In this document: piece by piece, positions 8,912 through 16,331 of the stretch
Position numbering within the stretch: the stretch's first letter is position 1
Layout: each line of letters starts with the position of its first letter
Assembly: GCA_965204395.1 (NCBI GenBank)
Contig: OZ241987.1
Coordinates: 1,612,001-1,676,000, forward strand
DNA length: 64,000 nucleotides
Direction: 5' to 3'
Origin: Bin87 sp965204395
GTDB lineage: Bacteria; Chloroflexota; Dehalococcoidia; Lucifugimonadales; UBA3495
Notes under the pieces: model-generated
What the model was told of the DNA's origin: nothing
Database searches by the model: none
The model's input: only the letters and a program-made list of their open reading frames with translations
Position numbers and translations under genes: made by a program

Positions 8912-9066
8912 AACCCCAGGTTGGAGACGTCCCGGGGGTGAAGGAGAGTGTCGGTAGCGCCCGTATCGATCAAAAAATGCACCCGCCCGACAATGTCCAG
9001 GCGGGGGAGATATAAACGGGCTTCCACGTAGGGAGTTCCACGCCCGCTGAAATAGCCGGCGATCAT
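8896..9066 (-). pseudogene. truncated retropepsin-like aspartyl protease gene
   Basis: Short frame of 56 residues starting MIAGYFSGRGTPYVEARLYL and containing FLIDTGATDTLL, the DTGA active-site motif of retropepsin-like aspartyl proteases. The frame ends at a stop within the right end of the IS256-type remnant, so the remainder of the domain is gone. The ATG overlaps the stop of the upstream 106-residue gene (TCAT, 9063-9066), showing that they formed a two-gene operon. It was probably cut by insertion of the IS element and is likely inactive. Confidence 0.7.
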
Positions 9067-9383
9067 AAAATCCACGGTGTCGGGTCGGTGTCAAGAAACT
9101 CGATCACGTTGCTGCCCGGGGGCGTGTTCAACTCGCGGAATTTAACCGTTAGAGCTTCGAGGGACGGGGCAATCAGCAACTCTCCCTTTTCTGTCAGCGC
9201 TGCCCATTGGTCCGGGTATTGACGGGTCAAGTCATCGACCATGCTGTCCAATTGTCGTTGGCGTTCCGCATGCTCGGCCATCTCCTCACGGACCATTTGT
9301 GGGTTTCCCATCCATTCTTTCCAGCCGGAATCCGTCATGCGAATGGGCTTGTTCGAGGTAGTTGCCGCATTTCGTATCGACAT
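9063..9383 (-). CDS. hypothetical protein, possible DUF5678-like C-terminus
   Basis: Protein of 106 residues. The start at 9383 is supported by a GGAAGGAA ribosome binding site; the longer frame upstream has none. The N-terminal half is a charged helix rich in Glu, Gln and Arg. The segment YPDQWAALTEKGELLIAPSL resembles the small DUF5678-type domain often encoded beside retropepsin-like proteases, but I hold this loosely. It is translationally coupled to the truncated aspartyl protease gene, which suggests a former functional pair. Divergent from the PLP enzyme gene at 9477. Confidence 0.6.
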   Translation of the reverse strand: MSIRNAATTSNKPIRMTDSGWKEWMGNPQMVREEMAEHAERQRQLDSMVDDLTRQYPDQWAALTEKGELLIAPSLEALTVKFRELNTPPGSNVIEFLDTDPTPWIL

Positions 9384-9476
9384 CTTCGTTCCTTCCCGCA
9401 CCTGCCATAGTACAATCGCCCGGCGCGTACCGATTCTAACACCACCGGCCCCACGCAAACTTCCAACCGGCGCGAT

Positions 9477-10631
9477 ATGACACTGGATCCTGCCGTTAAC
9501 ATGAACCCCGAAACCATCGCCGCCCAGGCCGCCCACCACCCCGACCCCGCCACCGGCGCCGTCGCTCCGCCCATCTACTTGTCCACCACCTTTGAGCGCG
9601 ACCCGGATGGTGAATATTCCCGCGGGTTCGTCTATTCCCGTTCAGATAACCCCAACCGGAGCGCACTGGAAATCTTGCTGGCCCTGCTTGAGGGCGGCGA
9701 TTCCGGTGATGCGGTAGCGGCCGCCTTCGCCTCCGGCTCCGCCGCCACCGGCACCGTGTTCCAGGCCCTGGCCCCCGGCGACCATATCATTGCTCCCGAC
9801 GACTGCTACCACGGCACCGCTCGCATGCTGCGCGAGGTTTTCTTGCCGTGGGGCCTTGAGACCACGTTTGTCGATATGACCGACGCCGACAACGTGCGCC
9901 ACGCCGTCCAGCCCAACACCCGCATGATCTGGGTGGAAACGCCGTCCAACCCGCTGCTCAAGATCACCGACATCGCGCAAATGTCAGACATCGCCCGATC
10001 CTCCGGCGCACTCTGCATCTGCGACAACACGTGGGCCAGCCCCGTGCTCCAGCGACCCCTGGAACTGGGCTCCGATCTGGTCGTCCACTCCACCACCAAG
10101 TACCTCGGCGGCCACGAGGACGTGACCGGCGGCGCGGTCGTCAGCGCATCCGACACCGACTTCTTCCAGCGCGTCCGCCTGATCCAGAACCTCTACGGCG
10201 CGGTGCCGTCCCCATTCGACTGCTGGTTGACCCTGCGCGGGATCCGCACCCTGCACGTCCGCATGCCGGCCCACTGCGCCAACGCCGGCAAGATCGCTCG
10301 TTTCCTGCAAGACCATCCCAACGTCGCGGCCGTTCATTACCCCGGCCTGCCGGAGCATCCGGGCCACCACATCGCCGCCCGCCAGATGTCCGACTTCGGA
10401 GGGATGCTCTCGTTCCAGGTGGCCGGCGGTAAGGACGCTGCGATGCGCGTTGCCGCCAACGTCAACCTCTTCGTGCGAGCTACCAGCCTGGGCGGTACCC
10501 AGAGCCTCATCGAGCACCGTGCCTCAATAGAGGGACCCAACAACACGACGCCCGATGACCTCCTGCGCGTGTCGGTCGGCCTGGAAAACGCCGACGACCT
10601 GATCGCCGATTTGGCCCAGGCTCTCGATTAA
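9477..10631 (+). CDS. cystathionine gamma-synthase/gamma-lyase family PLP enzyme
   Basis: PLP-dependent Cys/Met metabolism enzyme of 384 residues, probably acting in transsulfuration (cystathionine gamma-synthase, gamma-lyase or methionine gamma-lyase). Family marks: YSRSDNPNRSALE near the N-terminus, SGSAATGTVFQAL, the WVETPSNPLLKITDI block, and HSTTKYLGGHEDVTGG carrying the PLP lysine near residue 208. The C-terminal SLGGTQSLIEHRAS is also typical. Length matches the family. It stands alone with a hairpin repeat just after its stop. No riboswitch is visible in the short divergent upstream region. The exact reaction cannot be told from sequence. Confidence 0.9.
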   Translation: MTLDPAVNMNPETIAAQAAHHPDPATGAVAPPIYLSTTFERDPDGEYSRGFVYSRSDNPNRSALEILLALLEGGDSGDAVAAAFASGSAATGTVFQALAPGDHIIAPDDCYHGTARMLREVFLPWGLETTFVDMTDADNVRHAVQPNTRMIWVETPSNPLLKITDIAQMSDIARSSGALCICDNTWASPVLQRPLELGSDLVVHSTTKYLGGHEDVTGGAVVSASDTDFFQRVRLIQNLYGAVPSPFDCWLTLRGIRTLHVRMPAHCANAGKIARFLQDHPNVAAVHYPGLPEHPGHHIAARQMSDFGGMLSFQVAGGKDAAMRVAANVNLFVRATSLGGTQSLIEHRASIEGPNNTTPDDLLRVSVGLENADDLIADLAQALD

Positions 10632-10634
10632 ACT

Positions 10635-10657
10635 CCCTCTCCCTTGATGGGAGAGGG
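10635..10657. terminator. hairpin after the PLP enzyme gene
   Basis: CCCTCTCCC-TTGAT-GGGAGAGGG forms a perfect 9-bp stem three bases after the stop codon. There is no clear T-tract. The sequence and its GGGGTGAGGG tail match a repeat common between bacterial genes, so it may be both a dispersed repeat and a terminator. Confidence 0.55.
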
Positions 10658-10793
10658 TTGGGGTGAGGGTGAAACTCTCTGCATAACATCCTGCCCATGG
10701 GGTTCATCCCGGTAAATCGACCGTTCCTACCAGGCGTTTGTGCTACCATGCATTATCTTGGCGCGGTTTTTTGCGCCATCCGGAGGGCTGAAA

Positions 10794-12245
10794 ATGTTTG
10801 ATCTGCTGATCACCGGCGGCACCGTCGTCATGCCCAGCGAGGCCGCCGTCGTGGATGTCGGCGTGCAGGACGGGCGCATCGTCGCCATCGGCGCGCCCGG
10901 CACGCTCATCGACGAGACCGTGCAAACCATTGACGCCACCGGCCGTATCGTAACCCCGGGTGGCATCGAGCCTCACGCCCACGCCGCCGCCAACGTCCAA
11001 CCCGGCGTGCACCAGCAGGTCGCCGGCGTTCCCAACGCCGGCCCGATTGACCACTCCCTGGGCGCGATCTGGGGCGGCACTACCACCATCGTTGACTTCG
11101 CTCCCGCTCCCAACGAGGGCGAACTCGTCGGCGGCATCCTCGACTTCATGTCGGTTTGGGAAGGCAACGCCTATACCGACTATTCCGCCCACGTCATCTA
11201 CCGGACCAGCAACACCGCCGACAGCATTGCCCGCGTCGGCGAGCTGATCAACAACGATTTCCCCAGCGTAAAGATCTTCACCACCAACATCCGGCCGCCC
11301 CAGGATCCTCCGCTGACCCTCACGCCTACCGGTCGCATCGATAACGGACGCCTTGCGGATCTTACCGCCCAGTTGGCCCGCCACGATGGGGTTCTGGCCG
11401 TTCACGCTGAGGACGACGAGATCGTGATGTACAACTACTTGGTGGCCCAGCAGCGCGGCCTGTGGGACTGGTGGAACGCGCATCTCATCCATTCCAAGGA
11501 AGTTGAGGACGTGGCCTTCCGCGACGTTATACGCATCGCGGAGCAGAACAACGCCGGCATGTATTTCGTCCACGTCACCGGGGCTGATGGCGTCAATGCC
11601 GTGGCCGCCGCCCGCAGCCGTGGCCAGGCAGTCTACGGCGAGGTGCTCACCCTGGCCTTGTCATTCAACGCGTGGCAGTACCGGGAACCCGACGGTATGA
11701 AGTACCACACCTACCCGTCCCTCAAGTACCCCGAGGACGGCACAGAGCTATGGTCCGGCTTGCTGGGCAACGACCTCACCTTCACCGCCACCGACAGCAG
11801 CTTCACCACATATATCGACAAGACCGCCGGCCTCAACGTCCAGGACATGCGCGGCGGCAACATCGGCATCGAGATTCGCATGGGCGTCAACTACACTGAG
11901 GCCGTGGTGCGTCGCGGCATGTCTCTCACCCAGTTCGCCAACATCACTGCCACCAACGCCGCCCGCCTGCTCGGGATGTACCCGCAGAAGGGCGTCATCG
12001 CCCCGGGCAGCGACGCCGACTTTGCCATCATCGACCCCACCATCCACAAGCGCCTGACCATGGACGACCTGCACCTCCGCGATTACAGCCCCTGGGAGGG
12101 CTGGGAGATCTTGGGCTGGCCCACCACCGTCATCCTGCGCGGCAAGGTCATGGTCGATAACGGCCAACTCCTCGGCGAACCCACCGACGGCCAGCGCGTC
12201 CGCCGCCGCATTGACCCGGCAGTTCTGCAACGTCCAGCCTTCTAG
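10794..12245 (+). CDS. dihydropyrimidinase/D-hydantoinase-family amidohydrolase
   Basis: Binuclear metal hydrolase of 483 residues that opens cyclic amides such as hydantoins or dihydropyrimidines. The first metal motif is EPHAHAA (His61 and His63). Lys160 in PSVKIFTTN is at the place of the carboxylated bridging lysine. Further His ligands fit AVHAEDDEIVMYN and MYFVHVTGADG. The ATG at 10794 is chosen because GGAGGG precedes it; the frame upstream has no support. The next gene starts six bases after the stop. Substrate is unknown; allantoinase or other cyclic-amidohydrolase activity is possible. Confidence 0.9.
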   Translation: MFDLLITGGTVVMPSEAAVVDVGVQDGRIVAIGAPGTLIDETVQTIDATGRIVTPGGIEPHAHAAANVQPGVHQQVAGVPNAGPIDHSLGAIWGGTTTIVDFAPAPNEGELVGGILDFMSVWEGNAYTDYSAHVIYRTSNTADSIARVGELINNDFPSVKIFTTNIRPPQDPPLTLTPTGRIDNGRLADLTAQLARHDGVLAVHAEDDEIVMYNYLVAQQRGLWDWWNAHLIHSKEVEDVAFRDVIRIAEQNNAGMYFVHVTGADGVNAVAAARSRGQAVYGEVLTLALSFNAWQYREPDGMKYHTYPSLKYPEDGTELWSGLLGNDLTFTATDSSFTTYIDKTAGLNVQDMRGGNIGIEIRMGVNYTEAVVRRGMSLTQFANITATNAARLLGMYPQKGVIAPGSDADFAIIDPTIHKRLTMDDLHLRDYSPWEGWEILGWPTTVILRGKVMVDNGQLLGEPTDGQRVRRRIDPAVLQRPAF

Positions 12246-12250
12246 TCCAC

Positions 12251-13747
12251 TTGAGCGCCAACCCGTCACAATCTGAGGAGGCTAGAGTACTCCTCTGCCG
12301 CTTCTGCGGCTACCTCAACGACCAGCCGACTCCGGACGCCCGGTGTGCCCAATGCGGCGCGTTCTCCGGCCTTGAAACCGTCGCCATTGAAGAGGCGCGT
12401 CAACGCTCTCGTCGCGTTCGTCTGGATTTCCTGCGCAACCGCTTGGTGCGCGTCGCTTTCGTCGTTCTGCCGATGCTCGGCGTTTTGATGTACGTCCTGT
12501 GGGCCTACACCGGACTGCCGCCCGACCCTCCGCAACCGACCAGCGCCATCGGCGACACTTCCATCCCACTCTCTCCCAGCGATTGGCCCCAGGCCAACGG
12601 CGGTGCCACCAACGCGTCCGCCGCTGTCGGGTCGTCCTTATCCATCGGCGATTCGCCGTCCGCCTCTGGCGGATGGGAGTACACGGCCGAAGCCCCCATC
12701 GTCGCCCCGCCCGCTGTCGCCGGCAGCCGGGTGTACGTGACTGCCGAGGATGGCAGCGTGGCCGCCTTGGATCGCGACAATGGCGATGTCCTCTGGCGCT
12801 ACGATTCCGGACTCCCCGCCGCCGTAACTCCGGCCGTATCCGACGGTTTGGTTTTCGTGGTATTCAAGCCCGGCATCGTCTCCGCTTTGGACGAAAACTC
12901 CGGCGATGTGATTTGGTCAAAACGCCTGCCCGTCGCATCGCTGCCCTCGCCTACCGTCGCCGACGGTCGCCTCTTTGTCGCCGAAACCGACCGCAATCGC
13001 TTGCTGGCCCTAGACGCATCTACCGGCGAGACCCTGTGGGACTACCGCCTGAGCGACTGGGTTATCGCACCTCCAGCCATCAACGACGGCCTGCTAGTCG
13101 CCACCTCCAACGACGCGAAGATCCATGTCCTGGACGTCAATACCGGCAAGCTCCGCATGATCTACGACGCTGGTGAAGGGCGCTGGACCCGCGGCGGCCC
13201 CGTGGTAACGGACGACCTGCTCCATGTCAGCAGCAACGGAGTCCGTCGCGATGGGAACCGCGCCCGCGTTTGGGGCATCGACTACCGGGGCCATCGCTAC
13301 CCGTTGGAGCGACCCATCTATTACGTGCGCACCCAACTGGCCGTGTGGGGTTTCGCCAAGCAGCCGCCGGTCCAGCAGGGCACCGTCTGGTCCACGAGGA
13401 CCTCCGGCAAGCAACCCTACCAGCCGGCCGTATCCGAGCAAACCGCTGTCGTCGCCGATGCCGCCGGCCTGGTCACCGGCCTTGACCTTTCCAACGGCGA
13501 GATCCTGTGGGAAACCGACCTCGCCGTGGACATCACCACTGCTGCCACCATCGCCGGCCCGGTCGCCCTCATCGGCGACGAACACGGCCGGATCACCGCG
13601 CTATCTCTCGCCGATGGCTCGCAACAATGGGTCGCGACCCTGGAAGGAGCGGTTGCCGCCGCGCCTGTCGTTGCCGCTGATCTGATCTTGGTGCCTACGG
13701 CAGGCAACGGCGGCACGCTGACCGCCCTGCGAGCCAATAGCCAATAA
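12251..13747 (+). CDS. membrane-anchored PQQ-type beta-propeller protein with zinc ribbon
   Basis: Protein of 498 residues with three parts: an N-terminal zinc-ribbon-like motif (CRFCGY then CAQCGAFSG), a single membrane helix (RVAFVVLPMLGVLMYVLWAY, about residues 58-77), and an extracytoplasmic beta-propeller. The propeller is built from repeats such as GDVLWRYDSGL, GDVIWSKRLP, GETLWDYRLSD and GEILWETDLAV, as in PQQ-like or BamB-type propellers. The only usable start seems to be the TTG at 12251, and its ribosome binding site is poor. A possible scaffold or assembly factor in the envelope. A small palindrome (12659-12673) of the window-wide type lies inside the linker coding region. Confidence 0.75.
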   Translation: MSANPSQSEEARVLLCRFCGYLNDQPTPDARCAQCGAFSGLETVAIEEARQRSRRVRLDFLRNRLVRVAFVVLPMLGVLMYVLWAYTGLPPDPPQPTSAIGDTSIPLSPSDWPQANGGATNASAAVGSSLSIGDSPSASGGWEYTAEAPIVAPPAVAGSRVYVTAEDGSVAALDRDNGDVLWRYDSGLPAAVTPAVSDGLVFVVFKPGIVSALDENSGDVIWSKRLPVASLPSPTVADGRLFVAETDRNRLLALDASTGETLWDYRLSDWVIAPPAINDGLLVATSNDAKIHVLDVNTGKLRMIYDAGEGRWTRGGPVVTDDLLHVSSNGVRRDGNRARVWGIDYRGHRYPLERPIYYVRTQLAVWGFAKQPPVQQGTVWSTRTSGKQPYQPAVSEQTAVVADAAGLVTGLDLSNGEILWETDLAVDITTAATIAGPVALIGDEHGRITALSLADGSQQWVATLEGAVAAAPVVAADLILVPTAGNGGTLTALRANSQ

Positions 13748-13795
13748 CCCCCAGTTCTGGCCGGTTTTGGGATTTGCCCGTCCCGCAGCAGCGCG

Positions 13796-14640
13796 CTACG
13801 CCGCGATATTCAGCGCCCGCTGCGCGTTCTCCAACAGCACCTTGGGGATCACGTGGTCGCGCATCTGTAGGTTCTGGAAGTCGGCCAACCAGTTGTCCGG
13901 CTGGATGAACGGGTAATCAGAGCCGAAATCACCTTGTCCTGCAGCCGCGTGTTGGTCTCCCGGATCAGAGTCTCCGGAATGAACCGCGGCATCCAGCCCG
14001 ACAGGTCTAGGAACACGTTGGACTTGTGCAGCGCGACTGCGATCTGCTCGTCGATCCACGGCCACGCGGGATGGGCCATGATGATGGTCATGTTGGGGAA
14101 GTCCGCGGCAACGTCATCGAAACACGGTACGGGCTGGCTGTACTTGAGTTTGAGGCCGCTCCCGCCCGGGGTTCCTGATCCGGCGCCAGCAAACCCAGAG
14201 TGGAAAAGCACCGGGATGCCCAGCCCGTCGGCTACCTCGTACAACGGATAGAATCGCGTGTCGTTGGGGAAGAAAGCCTGGTGAATCGGATGCAGTTTCA
14301 GCCCCTTGAGCCCCAACTCCTTCACCGACCGCTCCAGTTCGTAGCATGCCGCCTTACCCATCCACGGATCCACCGACGCAAACCCCATGAACTGCTCGGG
14401 GTGGTCGTTCACCATGCTCGCTACCCAGTCGTTGCTGTCGGGTTTCTCGCCGGTGTTGGTGGTGGTATCCACGGAAAAAATGACGCCGAACAGGTCCAGG
14501 TCGCGGAACTTGTCGGCCATTTCCGCAGGGTCCGTGGGCGGAGGCGGCGCGCGGAAGTATCGCAGCAGCTCGGCCTCGATTTCGATCTCGGGCAGGCCGG
14601 GCTCGCGCGGAACGTGGATGTGCATGTCGATGGCTTGCAT
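13796..14640 (-). pseudogene. amidohydrolase (ACMSD-like) with a frameshift
   Basis: Metal-dependent TIM-barrel hydrolase of the amidohydrolase-2 type, about 280 residues if intact. Seen in order: DMHIHVPREPG near the start, GLKLHPIHQAF, PVLFHSGFAG, MTIIMAHPAWPWIDE, and in another frame DFGSDYPFIQPDNWLADFQN and VLLENAQRALNIAA. The frame breaks near 13918-13925: the reverse strand reads AAGGTGATTTCGGCTC where one more T would give the expected KVIFGSDYPF. Either the gene is freshly inactivated or one base is missing in the assembly. GGAG precedes the ATG at 14640. It is divergent from the coiled-coil gene at 14754. Confidence 0.8.
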
Positions 14641-14753
14641 GGTGTGTTCTCCAAAAAGTAATGTCTGGATTGTCCATTTAGTTTGGATAATGATATGATA
14701 ATGTAAGCAAATCTGACGGTAGAGACGGACACCGTCTCTCAGTAGCGGATTGC

Positions 14754-15281
14754 ATGATGGCAACGAGCACCGAACTCATCCAGATGGCGGGAATTGGCGT
14801 AGGGGCAATGGTTGCCCTGATTACGGTGATTGCTGGCTTGTTCATTTGGACAATCAACTTTCGCGATAAGTCCAATTACCGTCAGCACCAGGAAACACGA
14901 AATAGGGTCGACGAGCGTTACGAGGAAACGTTCGACTTGGTGGAGCGGCGCCACCGGGAAATATTGGAAGTGGTGGACCGACGCCATCAGGAAGTATTGG
15001 ACGTGGTGGACCGACGCCACCAAGAAGTATTGGACGTGGTGGACCGACGCCACCAGGAAGTATTGGACGTGGTGGACCGACGCCACTATCAAACGCAGGA
15101 AGCGATGGAGCGGATGCGTCAGGAAACCCTGCAGATGTTTGAGCAATCCGGCGAACAGAATGAGCGGAGACATCAGGAGTTGCTCGCAGCTATCAGGCCT
15201 CTCTACCACCATGTCCATGGTAACGATGGCAAAGTCATGATTCTTGCGGAGGAAGTCGCCCCTGCGCCCGCCGGAAACTAA
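14754..15281 (+). CDS. membrane-anchored coiled-coil protein with 11-residue repeats
   Basis: Protein of 175 residues. An N-terminal hydrophobic helix (GIGVGAMVALITVIAGLFIW, about residues 11-30) is followed by a long charged helix. The middle holds consecutive copies of VVDRRHQEVLD, an 11-residue unit suited to a right-handed or straight coiled coil. The tail contains PLYHHVHGNDGKV. The protein is probably anchored in the inner membrane with the coiled coil in the cytoplasm. No enzyme motif is seen; the function is unknown. The ATG at 14754 is followed by a second ATG, so the start could be one codon later. Confidence 0.75.
   Translation: MMATSTELIQMAGIGVGAMVALITVIAGLFIWTINFRDKSNYRQHQETRNRVDERYEETFDLVERRHREILEVVDRRHQEVLDVVDRRHQEVLDVVDRRHQEVLDVVDRRHYQTQEAMERMRQETLQMFEQSGEQNERRHQELLAAIRPLYHHVHGNDGKVMILAEEVAPAPAGN
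14937..15101 (+). repeat. 33-bp tandem repeat, five units
   Basis: Five in-frame 33-bp units start at 14937, 14970, 15003, 15036 and 15069. The three middle units are nearly identical at the DNA level; the first and last are diverged. Each encodes one 11-residue coiled-coil period. The near identity suggests recent expansion by slippage or unequal exchange. Confidence 0.9.
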
Positions 15282-15295
15282 CGCGGACCATCTTG

Positions 15296-15625
15296 CTACT
15301 TCGGCGGCAGCGTCCCGGCGAACTCCGCTCCCTGTTCCACCCATCGCCCCAGCATCGCATCTGACGCCAAGCCTTCCGGCTCCACCAATACCCAGCCTCG
15401 CATGGGCCGGCCGGTTAGGTCCATCACCCTGGCATGCGGTTGGGCCAGCGCATCCTCGTACGCGTCTGTCCCCACGCGCACCATCAGTCCATGCTCGGTC
15501 ACACAGCAGCACATGTTGCCGTCCAGCATGAAAGCCAGCCCGCCGAACATCCTGCGCTCGTCGATGCCGCAGCGCCCGGCCAGTCTCTCCCGAACGCGCT
15601 CGGCCAGCGTTTCGTCGTAGGCCAT
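15296..15625 (-). CDS. TfoX N-terminal-domain protein
   Basis: Protein of 109 residues resembling the N-terminal domain of TfoX/Sxy. The pattern ERRMFGGLAFMLDGNMCCCV and the later LMVRVGTDAYEDAL are characteristic. Full TfoX regulators of competence also carry a C-terminal domain that is absent here, as is common in stand-alone family members of unknown role. Convergent with the coiled-coil gene. ATG at 15625. Domain assignment is firm; a role in competence is not implied. Confidence 0.85.
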   Translation of the reverse strand: MAYDETLAERVRERLAGRCGIDERRMFGGLAFMLDGNMCCCVTEHGLMVRVGTDAYEDALAQPHARVMDLTGRPMRGWVLVEPEGLASDAMLGRWVEQGAEFAGTLPPK

Positions 15626-15652
15626 TGCGGCAATCCCGATCCTTGACGCCGT

Positions 15653-16261
15653 CTACGGCTGCCGGCCCATGTGGCCGATCAGCCTTTCCTGCATGTTGGC
15701 GTTATCCGGCACGGCGACGGCCGGGCCAACGAATCCCATTTGACGCCCCATATTCACGAACATGGATCCTTCGGGCGAGGTCATCATCCCGTACGCGGCT
15801 TCAACTACGTTGGAATCCAGCGTATCGTCCTGCCCCGTCGCACGCGCCAAATCCCAGCCGTGGATGATGTGGTCAGTGGCCATGGCGATCAGGAACTGGG
15901 GCACCGTCATCATACCGCCCGGCGTGGCTGCGTCCATCGTCCCGGGCGTCCTCGCCGCCGCCAGAATGCGAGCCGATTCATTGGCATACGCCTGCGCCAG
16001 CTTGGCAACGTCCGTCTCGCCTGAGTAAGAACTGATGGGAGAAACACCTCCCACTCCCTCTGGGATGTTTCCCTCCAGGCTGCCCGCCAGCACCTCCGCG
16101 CCGCCGATCACGTGGTTCATGACATCTCGCACGTTCCACTCCGTGCAGGGTGTCGCATCGTCTCCCTGGTCCTGCCGTATCCCTGCCATGATCTCCTGCA
16201 ATGCGGCGGCGGCTTTTTCAAAGATGGTGATCGGGTCAGGCGCACCGGCTTGCAAGGTCAT
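15653..16261 (-). CDS. TIGR03086-like DinB-fold metal-binding protein
   Basis: Protein of 202 residues resembling the mycothiol-dependent maleylpyruvate isomerase N-terminal/DinB superfamily. Visible are TPCTEWNVRDVMNHVIGGAE near residues 38-57 with a metal-ligand His, and MATDHIIHGWDLARATGQD near 128-146 with two more His. These three His would bind one divalent metal, and the helical fold usually supports thiol-dependent transfer. The ATG at 16261 has GGAG upstream; the longer frame overlaps the aprA-like gene. Substrate unknown. Confidence 0.8.
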   Translation of the reverse strand: MTLQAGAPDPITIFEKAAAALQEIMAGIRQDQGDDATPCTEWNVRDVMNHVIGGAEVLAGSLEGNIPEGVGGVSPISSYSGETDVAKLAQAYANESARILAAARTPGTMDAATPGGMMTVPQFLIAMATDHIIHGWDLARATGQDDTLDSNVVEAAYGMMTSPEGSMFVNMGRQMGFVGPAVAVPDNANMQERLIGHMGRQP

Positions 16262-16277
16262 TGGTAGCTCCGAAGAT

Positions 16278-16302
16278 AACACCCCGCGTCCAGCACGGGG
16301 TG
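16278..16302 (-). terminator. hairpin downstream of the aprA-like gene
   Basis: ACACCCCG and CGGGGTGT form an 8-bp stem with a 9-nt loop between the aprA-like stop codon (16332) and the start of the next gene (16261). The T-tract is weak. It could end the aprBA transcript. Confidence 0.5.
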
Positions 16303-16331
16303 TCGTTGGTGGGTCAGTGCGGGTTGGTTGT

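Noticed and set aside
9384..9476. SAM riboswitch upstream of the sulfur-amino-acid enzyme
   Set aside because: The divergent gap is only 93 bp and shows none of the conserved SAM-riboswitch blocks.
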